Part shown: positions 16,856-28,800 of the stretch, piece by piece
Numbering within the stretch: position 1 is the first letter of the stretch
Layout: the number at the start of each line of letters is the position of its first letter
Source of the DNA: Alentia gelatinosa
Lineage: Eukaryota; Annelida; Polychaeta; Phyllodocida; Polynoidae
Reading direction: 5' to 3'
Length of the DNA: 64,000 bases
Assembly: GCA_950022655.1 (NCBI GenBank)
Contig: OX465584.1
Location: forward strand, 47,660,723 to 47,724,722
Made by a program: the position numbers and the translations under genes
Notes under the pieces: generated by a model
Database searches by the model: none
What the model saw: only the letters and a program-made list of their open reading frames with translations
What the model was told of the DNA's origin: nothing

Positions 16856-19800
16856 CTGCAAAAACGAGAGAAAAAACACAAAAAAACAAATATAAATGAG
16901 ACTCAAGTCAACAAACAAACAAAAACAATCACAAATCACTTATTATTCACGGTTCAATGATTTTACGGTTGGATTCGGTCAGTGGCGCGTGAACGTTAGC
17001 AATGCTGATCTATGAGGTCAATCATAAAACTACCACTGAGGAAACGAGGATTACTTGAAGCACGACTGTTAGATTGCCAGTGCACCAATTGTGCTTGTCT
17101 CGTTTCTCATTCAGTTTGATACAAATATATACAATATCTTAAACTATGACCGTTTCTCTTAACACTAAAATTGAGACATTGCTTATCATGATGATTAGTT
17201 GATCTATTGAGATTTTTTTTTGCAGTTGAATTTTGATCAAGGAGACACAGGGTATGCATTTTGAGGGAAGGTAGCACACACTTAAATGTACACAAGAAAT
17301 TGGATATTTTCGGTTGCAGCTCCTCGCGAACACTCGAGAAGCGTGCGAAGGCTTTCTGAGGCAAGACAAGACGTTGACAATCAGCTTGTTAATACAAACA
17401 GTGAAGCAGGTCCACGAGCAGACAAGACAACACGGCAAGTGTCAGTGTGTTTTCCTGTGTTACTGGTCTCTTCTAGTGAGATCTCATAAGCATTAAACCC
17501 ATGTCCACCCACCCTGAAACCACCTACCCAGTAGTCTTTGATCTACCTATGGTGCAATCCATCTGTAAACATTCATACAGTTCCTACATTCTCCATACTC
17601 TACCATCACTGAATGAGGGAACCATGATGTAGTGGCCAACTTTATACAAGGCATCTTAAACACACACACATATATACAATACTACTTATTTCACATACTA
17701 CCATTCTGTACAATACCGTACTGCTATCCTTTTGATATCCCATCTAGGGTGGTTAATTCTTAACCTTAACTTCGTGTTTGGAAATTCAATCATGTCTCAA
17801 AACGATTAAACCCCAAATCTTTAAAATTAGCAATCCAAAATCAATATCATCAGTTTTCCCGAATCTTGACCCAAACACCATAATTCCTGATAAAATGAAT
17901 CATTTAAAGAACATCAGTCCCAACCCGGAGAGTATTATTCCACTTAACATGACCATTTGTTTCATGTCCAATGGTCACCTTACAAAATATACATTTTTCT
18001 CAAATAAAAAGTCAGCGAGTAAAATATATTCAGCAGTGAGTAAACAATAGCATGTTGAAGCTGCTTCGTCCAACGCTGCTCCAGTAGCTGGAAAGATGCC
18101 TAGACAGTATTTCCAAGTGTTAGAAGTGATGGTATTATTATTTCAAGAGAGAGATGATTAATATTAATACAGTAGACTACTGTAGAGCCTCAGCCAGAAG
18201 AATGGAGAAGTTTCTCGCCACACGTTGTTAGTCTGCATCTAGCTCTAGTCAAATGACCAAAAGCTTTCGAGACTGGCTGGTACCACATTTCTGCTTACAA
18301 AGAATTCCATTAGCTGTTCCTTCCCATTGATTAAGATAATCCTGAGAGGTTCAATAAATGCACACTAAAGAGGAATGCTAAAACTTCAACCAGGACCCAG
18401 TTGCTCCTAATTTGGGAGTATTCTTAGTCTTAGTCGTATTCGTGCACACCCTCTTAAAGTCTCCTCTAAGAACTGATAATTTTGCTGTTGCTCTAGGAAA
18501 TTCAAGTCGTACCTTCTCTTTCATTCGTATCTTAAGACTAATAATCCTTTTGTGACGTGTTCTTAACTATTTTTATGATATCAAATATATGCGGACCCTT
18601 GCGGTAATTTATAAATTATATGATTCTAGGGAATGTTTGACTCTAATCTCTACAGAACAGTTCTTAACCACATATTCCCCTACTCAACTTTTGTTTAAAG
18701 TTGTCTTTTTTTTCTTCAAAATTCTAGTATACTAGATTCGATAGAGAACACTTCTTTTGGGGATAATTGTAGTTAGGAAGGAGAGTATAACAGTTTATCT
18801 TTAATTCCGCAAGATAAAACTACTCCTCGTTAGCCATCAAGTATTTCTGGATTAAACAGAGTCTAGCACTCTCCTCATCCACCTAACATTTATCTAAACC
18901 AAATTAGGATTAAAACTTAGTTTCATAGCTTTAGAATATCTTAGAGGGATATATAATGTAACCTTTCGTATTCTAAGAACAAATCGTTGTCCTTAAGACT
19001 GTCTTGAGAAAAACGAATTTCTAAGATAAGATACGATATGAATGTCCATAGAGCAACAATATCTTGATCTTATCGTAAAATCTGCGAACGATTCGTAGAG
19101 CAAGTGCCCTCCGGATAGTTCGTGATGTGATCATAATGTGGCACCATCCAGTTAGTGTGGTTATACGACACAGGAGGTCGCCACCCATAGTGGATGCATC
19201 AGAAGGTTTCCTCGTACATAGCTGATAGACGATGACGTTGTTGACCTCACAACCACGGGTTCCTCTGAGGCCACAAACTCACTGACGGCTACGCTTCCGT
19301 TGGCATCCTCTGTGGTCTCTGAGTTGAATGCATAGTGGGTGGCGCTATCTGAGAGCGTGGACGTCGATGACCGTCTGCTCGATGACTCATTTACCTCATC
19401 TGTGAACTCCGTCGGTGGAGGAGCTGACAAGGTTACCTCCGGTACATCAGCGAACTGATTCTCAGCCGCTCTACTAACTGTGACCACCTCGGTCGTTGTG
19501 AGGATCGTAGTTGTCTCGTTCTCACTTGTGGTGGTCGTAGTTATCTCACTCGCTGTTGTTGTCGCGAGAGGCTCTGACGGAAGGGCTGCTGCTGCTACTA
19601 CTACCTCTTCCGGTGCCACTTCCGGTGCCACTTCCGGTTCAGGAATATACGGCTCTGGCTGAGCAGGGATTTCAGAGGGAATGAAGACGGCAGCTTCACC
19701 GTTGATCAGGTGCTCATCAGGAACTGTGGTCTGGGCCACCTCCGATGACTCAGCAGTTATCTCAGACTCCTGGAAATTATAGCCAGCCGCCCCAGAGGAT

Positions 19801-22800
19801 GCCTCTGAGCTAGCGACCGAGGAGACAGATTGCCTATCCTCCTCAACAGTGGCAGCGGCTGCTGTAGCGACGGCTCCCGTGACGATGACGGTGTTTGTGA
19901 TAGAGGTCTCCGTTACAGCCGGGCTCATAGAGGAGGACTGTGTGAACATAAAGATTGGGTCATAACATTCAAAGCATGCATATTATACAAGATATCTCTG
20001 TAACGGAAGAGAAGCTTTGAAGCACCTAGTCTTAAAAAAGCTGCTGCCAAGCTTGACATGGGGTTGCACCGCCCTACTTGTTGGAGGTAAAAGGTGGTAG
20101 ATTAATGTCTGACAAGAGAAACAAGGGGAGGTGTATCCCTCTGTGGTCAAGACTCTACAACATTGCTTCGACAGATGAAGCAGTGCTGTGCCTTGTTGGT
20201 TGTTGTGATAGCAGTGCCTGGCAGTGCACCTGTTAAGCCTATTTGACCGAATGTAACAGTACAAACATGCATGCTAGTCTCTAGACATCTGAAAGGAAAG
20301 TTTTAAAATCATAACGAAAAACGTTCCAATGATGATGGTGAAATAAAACCTCATTCCTTCACACTATCATGTTAATTCGCAACAGAAATTTACTTTGATA
20401 CCTCTGTATGTAAGACTACATGACTATTATGCAAGACATTGTAAGACGGGGATCAATATCATTATGAAAAGCATAGGTAGAATATAGTAATACCACTAAA
20501 GCTCATTTCTATAGTTTAGTGTTGACCACTTTAGTAACTAGTACAACCCCGATATAAAGGCTTTAAATTACTCATATATAGCTATTATTTTGTTGTCTTT
20601 TTAAATTCAAACTCATCTATGTTATATATCAATGTTGCACCAAGGCAAACTGACCAAGCGATGAAGCGAAGAGTGAATAATTTACAGTAATATTTTTTAG
20701 AGAGAGACCCCACACCACACATGTGTATTATAAGTCCACAGCAAATATTGCGTGATTTCCAGGTTTTAAGTTCGAAAACCACGTCTTCTATCGACCAAAA
20801 GCTTCCAGGACAACTTGTTAATATTGTTGAGCAAAGTAAGCACGCTTAAGTTATTTGCGTTTTCAATAATAAAACAGCGTTTTATGTCCAGAGAGAATGT
20901 TACCTTCAGTAAGTTCAGCTAGTGATTAAGTGTATTTAATCATGTCCAGTGTGTTTTCCGTGTCTTAATACGGTAGTTCTTAAATCAACTAAAAAGACAT
21001 TACCGTGCACAATCTACTACCATTAGCTTAGAATCTATTTAAAAGAGATCTATTATGTGGTTATCTATGAGAGCTAGAATGTTGGCTGAAGAATAAAATT
21101 ATTAAATAAAAGCCATCATCAAACCAACACTGGGAAGCTGTTGAGTTGTACTTGTCGAAACCACAAATGAAGAATAAAATATAAAGAACTGATAGCATGA
21201 CACCCGTTGTCAAACTGAAAATGTCAACCGTTAGTGTGGTTGTTAGCAAAGTATTGTTTCTACTAGACAGTGAAATGAGGTCTCAATGAGAGATGAGGGG
21301 GCACCAACTGAAAGACGTTTCTCACCTCTATATGGGTAACTTGGCTCTCGTGGGTGATAATATGAGTTTCTCTCATCTGTGTGCACACAACATACATAAA
21401 TCATCCATTGTTCGGTCATGGCGGTTTGAAGGGATTTGAATTAAATAGTTTAAATATGGCTAGGTAATATCTGATTGTATTTCAATATTTTTTTTACTAT
21501 AACTTTAAGTTCATTGTTTTTTATTTTATTTTAGGGTTAAAGAAATTTATATGGTTTTTAACTCCTGGTATTGCTATCCTACCGTAATGATATATTATTG
21601 ACCTATTAATATTTACCTGATTCTTCTGTTTAGGCACGGAACATGAATCTTCATTTCACACACAAATAACTGAATTTTGCGTTTTTATTTACATTTAAGT
21701 ATAATTCTTTAATGGTAGATGATATGGGTAACTGAGATATTTTATATTCCTGGTTACCTCTTCATCAAGCGGAGGAGGAGGTGGGACGATGAAAATGCCA
21801 TTGGCACCAATTTCCTCAGTCACGGGTTCAGGTTCCTCCTGAGGCACCATCTGTATTAATTAATGTTGTATAATTTCTCTCGCCTTTTTACAACTCACGC
21901 GCTGGTAACACTTTAAAACCATGTTAAATTGACAGTATGTTAAGTTTAGGATCACACTGCACCGGCTGACCCCACGCTGCCATGCAGATCTGCCTACATT
22001 ATCGGAGACGTTAGTACTTTAGAACACACATTATTAGCATTCTACGGTCTACCATCTACGGCTCAGTTATTAGTTTGCACGTGCAATTATCAGTATCCAT
22101 CTTTATCTCAATCTCTTATTTCCCATCGCATTTTATGTAACATATGTTAATTACAACTATTCTAAAACCTGTTTTATTTGGATCATATTTTACATTGATT
22201 CACTCTCATTGATATATTTGTAAATTGATTTTTATTTCCCGTTGTATAAAACGGAATACCCAGGGTGTGAGGTTTGTTTTCTAGTTCAATGTAGATACAC
22301 AGTTTAACAATACCTAATTACGTTTAGCACATAGTCACAGGTCATCTAGACACTCCATTGGGGGTTCTAGGAGTTCACCTGCACCACCACCCGGTATTTT
22401 ATCAATCCAAGTTGAGAGAGCCAACATAAAGTCTCTCAACTCAGAATCCTGTTTCGACCATAGTGTTAAGGCACTAAACAAGGGTTGGCGATCACTTTAT
22501 TCGTCAATGTTCACCTGCCAACATGTAGGCCCCTATGTCAGCGCACACAACACTGTTAATGACAACTCTTCTTGCCAACATTTATATTGTGGGGAGTCAA
22601 CATTTTTGCAAGCATAGCCACATCATAAAATCCCATTATAATAAAGCTTTAAGGGAACGGAAATTCAATATTAGCATCACTAGCTCAAAATTCCGTTATA
22701 TGTATGGGAGCATATTATTACACAATTATAACCAAAACAGGTCATAATACAACGCAACAAAATATAGCGACTTGCATAAGTTCTAACAGCAGCAGTATGG

Positions 22801-25800
22801 AATAACATAAATTACCACCATTAACCAAACAGGCAAATTTATTTATTTACAATTTACTGAATTAATGAATGAAATAAATGAAGCATATCTTAGCTTTAAC
22901 AGATATCGAAAGTAACATTACTTTTAAAAAAAAGTTGAGGTGTTTAATGAGGCGATTTTTACGAGTTATGTCTTGATTCTGAACCCTGAGATATGGGTAT
23001 CTGTAAGTTTTTTTTCGTCTTTTTTTTTTCATGATCTTGTTTGATGGTTTGATGTCCTCACCTGATGAACTTTTACCTGCTGGGTATTTGAGGCGGACTC
23101 GGCAACCGATCCTACCATAAGATTGGGCTTATCAAGCTCCAGTGTGGCGCTTTCAGGCACAGTATCTGCCTGGACCTGTCTAAGCGGGGTGGTCACCACC
23201 AGACCGTCATCCGCATACACCGTCTCCACCACTCTGTGCTGCGTGGTGGCGCTAGTGGTGCTACTGGTGGTCACCACCGGAACCACTGGCTCCTCGCGGG
23301 TCAGCGTGGTAACGGGGTCCGTCTCACTGGGAGAAGCAGACGACACGGTGACTTCCGTCGTGTAGGTGGCGACCTCTACATCCGGTCTGCCAACCTGGTT
23401 CACCTCCACGATGGTAGACTCTCGGTGAACTACTTCCGGTAGGTCACTGCCTACATCCACTGTGCTGTATTGACCCGGAAGTGGTTGGAGGCTATGACCT
23501 GCGTCTCCAGCCTCGTGTTTGATTATCACTGTACTGACGCTAATATCGCCCTCAGTATGTTCCTCAGGAGGCTCGGGGAAGGAGGTTTCCCTGACGGTGT
23601 AGTTAGAGGCCTCAGTCTCAGGGTAAGTCGTAGGTGTTACGACCACAGTATTCTCAGTAGAAGGCACAACAACCATGCTGGCGTGCATCTATGGATTACA
23701 CAGTCACCAATCCCAATTAAATCACCATTATCAAGATCTCGTTTAAGGGCATGTTCCACTGGGCTTACTGAACAGGACCGCATGGGCGCCGTGTTAACGA
23801 CTGCCGGGCGGATATATAGAAATAGGTGCGGTGGAGCAGACCACGTTGTCACCTGTGGCGAAAGCCGGCTAAAATCTAATTAGATAGCTTTGGCCTGTTT
23901 CCTGCCAGTGGCACCTGAAGAGCTGCCAAACGGCATCAGCCGTGGAATGGGTCTGTGGCTTTGTATACTATAAGCATATTTCACAGACACCTGGCAGAGT
24001 TGAAATCTGGCCTATCCGGTGGAACACCCCCTTTATCCGAGTATTCACGTTGCAATATCTTTTATCTGGATTTCAATTAGTGTACGGCTTTGGCAAATGA
24101 AAATCGAATAAACTTAAGAAAAGCCTTCCTTTATGGTCTGCGGCCATGTTATGAATGATCTACTTTAATGTTAAATCAGAGAAATAAAACTTTTTTTTCA
24201 AATGCATTGGATGTTCTCAAAGGGTCTCACCTGTGTTTCGTCTGACTCGACCACATTTGGTGTCGGCTCCTGCCTCACTGTGTCTTCAACAGCAGGCTCG
24301 ACCTAACAGTCGGCAGAGGTTTTAATCGGCAAGGTGTAATTTGTGTTAGACTTGCAGCCATTCGCACCACCAAAACCGGTTTTGAGTTTTATGGCATTTG
24401 GGAAATCAAGTAAGCGCCAATGGGTTTTGCATTATAGCCTTGGTCAGAAAAAAATCAAATCTGGATGCTTTGCACGTCAGGCTTGGTCATAAGTAAAAGA
24501 CAACTCTGGATCCTTTGCGTATTAGGCTTGGTCATAGCAAAAATCAAATCTGGATGCTTTGCACTTCAGGCTTGGTCAAAACAAAACTCAACTTCGGATC
24601 TTTAGCACTTTAGGCTTGATCAGTGCCAAAGCAACCTTGGATAATTTGCATTTTAGGCTTAGTCAAAACAAAAATCAAACTCTGGGATGCTTTGCACTTT
24701 ATGCTTGTTTAGAACAAAAATCACTTCTGGTGCTCTGCACTTTATGCTTGGTCAGGGCAAAGATCAACTCTGGATACTTTGCACCTTTGGATTGGTCAGA
24801 GCAAAAAATCAACTCTTGACGCTTTGTACTTTAGGCTTGTTCAGAGCAAAAATCAACTCTAGATGCTTTGCATTTTAGGCTTGGTCAGGACAAGGTAGTT
24901 TGCGCAATAGGCTTGGTAAAAAAAATCAGCTCCCAATGCATTTTGCACTTCAGGCTTGCTCAAATAAAACAGACATCAGTGGGGTTTCTGCTAATTATCT
25001 CACTCCTGTATTTCTCTACATAGGCTTAACGTTAGCAACCCATACTCTACGGCCATGAAGGTATTATATCCAATGCTCTATGGCCAATTGGGTGAGTTTT
25101 TTAATTGATTAATAATGTTTCTGATCATGTATACCGGGAGAGATAAAATCAGAAACCCACTCTATGAAAATAACTTAGTCCGTATTCCACCTCGTTTGAC
25201 TGCTACGTAATTCCCACAGCTTCACTTCGTGAAATACTCCGCTGTCAAACTCGGTGGAGTACGGACCAAGTCATTTTCATCTCATGAGTTTCCTTCTAAA
25301 GCACCATAGAGTATATTATGTCAAGGTTTTCTACGCTGTAGCTATAACAGGCCGACATGAGTTTCCTTCTAAAGCACCATAGAGTATATTATGTCAAGGT
25401 TTTCTACGCTGTAGCTATAACAGGCCGACACCGGCAGTGAATTTAGCAATGCTCCAGAGTACCTGACCCCAATTCTCACATTATCTTGGGTATATCCTTA
25501 TCATATATTTCAACATGTTCAGATTTCTTCCTGTTTATATAATTCCACTGGCATGGCTTTAGCTGAAAGCGATCACTGTTATGTATTTCAAACAAAACCA
25601 CATGAAAATTGGACAAATAATACGTCAAACCGTAAACTGAAGCAAAACCAATTTCCAATAACAGAGAGTAAGCATTCCCTCGAGGAATGGATGACGTCAT
25701 TTAAATCTGAATGACTCCATTTCAACTCGACAATAGATCAAATCCTGTTAACTCTCATCTCTAGACACAAAATTGTCCAATAATAATAGGGCTTTGATTG

Positions 25801-28800
25801 TAGTCTGGGTATGTTCTTTGTGGTCGGTATTTTAATGCTGTATGCAGTAATGTTAGCTTAAGATTTATTATTCAGTATTAAATTCCGTTTTTCTTGCTCA
25901 TTTTATGTACTTGTTACGTATTATGGATGGAAAAGGGTGAGCTCAAGCAAGAAATATACATTTTCTGTAAGGTTTTTCATCATCTCTGCATTGTATATAT
26001 ATCCAGCTTTCTTGGACATTGAGTCCGACATTCCAATGCTGACACTATGGTATAGCGTTAAAGCAGAGAGAGATGTTGCTGAAACCTATACCTCTTTATG
26101 AATTGTGTCCCACTGTATCATAGACGTGATATTGTAGCGTTGGTTAATATTTCACTATTCACAACATTTAATTATAATATCCCTAAATCAAAGCAGAATT
26201 TCAGGTTAAAACAAAAGGCAAAACTTAAAATATTTCACACCTTTACCTTGGATATAGATTTCATTTTGTATTGAATTTACTATTAAATCAGGTAATATGG
26301 AAATTATAGATCATTCTATAGTTATTCAGATTGGCATTATATTGGGTTTATATGAAAAGTGTTTATCTAACGGTTACAAGTAGATTTAGGATAGAACCTT
26401 GTGAAACAGGTGCATAGGCTAATCTGGTAAGCCTCCAAAACCGTTAATAGAGTGATGATAGCTTTGGTTTAGTGACTAGATCCTTACCTCTGGTTCACTC
26501 CTCATCTCGTTTATTACCGATGTCACAGCAACTGTTTCTACGACACCATTCACCTGGTGTCGATGAGTTAAACGTTACATACTGTATGAGGAATGTTGTG
26601 GTAACCCGGGTTGATACCGGAGTGATTTCATGTGGAAAACTGAAGATTGCCCATGTCATTGTGTTGTGACTATTATTATATACCTATAGCCGAACGTCTA
26701 TGAAATACTACCCGCTGCTAGGGGTGCAGTATCAATAAAGTTCAGGCTCACTGAGATGTAGTAAATGTTCGGGCGTAATGTGTCCGTAGTGAACTTTATA
26801 AGTACATTGAATGGCATCTCTTTCTGGTGTTTTAGGTATATAATAATTATAAAACGTAGTGAGTGAACCCATAGCCATTCCGTTCTCTTGGCATTTTATC
26901 ATATATCTACGTCCCTCCGCTTCTGGCGTCGGTATGTACTTATAGGGCAAAAAAAATTAAATGGCAATGGCGCACAGGGCTCACTAACTACGTTTTCTCC
27001 TTATACTCTTTCGATGAAAAATTCTGCGAAGATAGTTATCATCCCTCATATATCCAGATATATAAACAAACATTCCTGCGGCTTGGTATACGCCTATGAA
27101 ATCCTATATTTACGTCACCATATGTACAAATTAAGAACACTCTATGCAATCTTCCTGTGCATAAACAATATTGTGTGTGAGGCAGAACAATTAACATAAA
27201 TCACTTATAAATATGTGCAGGATATCTTACATACTGATCTTGGGTATTCTATGTATTTAATCAAAGGAGTCCAATAACCCGTGAAGGGGGTATCTAAATA
27301 AGCAGTGGACAGAGACCACAACTCTCACCTGCGGTGGTGGTGAAGCTTCCACGACAGGTTCAGGCGTAGGCGCGCGAACCACTTCGACAATGGGTGCAGG
27401 GACGGGTTCTGGTGTGGGTACGCGAACTGGTTCCGGTGTGGGTACGCGAACCAGTTCCGGTGTGGGTACGCGAACCGGTTCCGGTGTGGGTACGCGAACC
27501 GGTTCAGGTGTCGGGGCTCGGACTGGCTCGGGTGTAGGTGCTCTTACGAGTACGGGTGAGGGCTCGACCAGTGGTTCACGCTCGGGTGCAACGTAAGCAT
27601 GCCCATTATGCTGTGACACTTCTATCTCCTGTTGGGATGTGCACACACACATGGGGGCGTAAATAAGGGTTGTCTTAACGTACACAGCTTAAATGGAAGG
27701 TACAAAAGGGTGCTGGTGACCTTCAGGAAAACAGGCTAAAAGGGCAAAAACAGAGCAGGGGGGAGAGACTTAAGGACCACTAAGATAGGGATAGGGGATT
27801 TAACAGATCTATAGGCAACAGGGGAAGGTGAGGGGAACCAATGTCTGACCTAAATAGAAGGCGCAAAGAATCATGTGTCTCCACATAGGAAAAATACAGC
27901 ACAGACGAAAGACAGAGTTCACTAAGACTAAGATGACCTTGCACCAATGTTAACAACCATGGGAAATTCCCTGTGAGTCTGAGATATCTGACCTTCCAAA
28001 CTTAAGCATCTCCTCTAAACTCTGGTAGTTGTAGATGATGCACCAATCAGAGATTTTGTTCGGGGAGGACAACTGGTAGAGTTACATACTGGACTCCACT
28101 GAATGGAAACCATCGACGTTTCCTTGATTTATCAGCAACTGTAAGGAATACCAGACAATTCCCAGCTCAACAAATAACCATACGTAACCGACCTAAACTC
28201 GTCTATGGTGTTGTGTATTGTCTATGGGTTTTTCCATAAATCACATTGATATTCACATCGTTGATGATTGCAAATTCCTTGCTTTCCAAGCTGCTTCGGG
28301 ATCTGCTTCATCCCATTTGTAAAGGGTAATCTATCAATTATATGTTTATCTGGGGAACATTTCCTTCTTGTATCCTCAGTACGTCTTTCATGAGGTATTT
28401 CATGAGGTCTTTAGTAAGGTCCTTCAGTATTTCTTTCACGAGACCCTTTGAATGCGGAGATGATGTTTTCTTCCAAGGTCCTTTGTTTTCCAGGTGCATA
28501 GATCTTGCTTGGATTGCTTCATGCTATGTTTACCAACGAAATATATATTTTCCCTCTCTTTTTTCGCTTCACGTTTATCATATAACTTCATGATATATTT
28601 TAGTATTTAAAAGCACATGTTTAATGTACACACACTTCGAAACCGCCATAAAAAATATTGTTTTGGTTGCTGTGTGTTTCATGTTGAAAGCAATGTTCTT
28701 CGCAGTTAGCAACGTATTCAGCACAAGACATTCTGGCATTTCTTAGCACACGAAAACAAACAGCAGCAAGCCAGCAAGACAACAAACATAGAAAAGTTCA

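Larger units (their letters stand above)
24303..26487 (-). other. Intron with tandem repeats
   Basis: It holds the 45-bp degenerate array at 24439-24975, a single copy of the ATAGGCTTAAC/CCAATTGGGTGAG element at about 25,000-25,100, and the perfect 73-bp duplication at 25283-25428. No exon is supported. Confidence 0.6.

Noticed and set aside
19480..19662. Plus-strand valine-rich open frame
   Set aside because: Antisense shadow of the Thr-rich tail exon.
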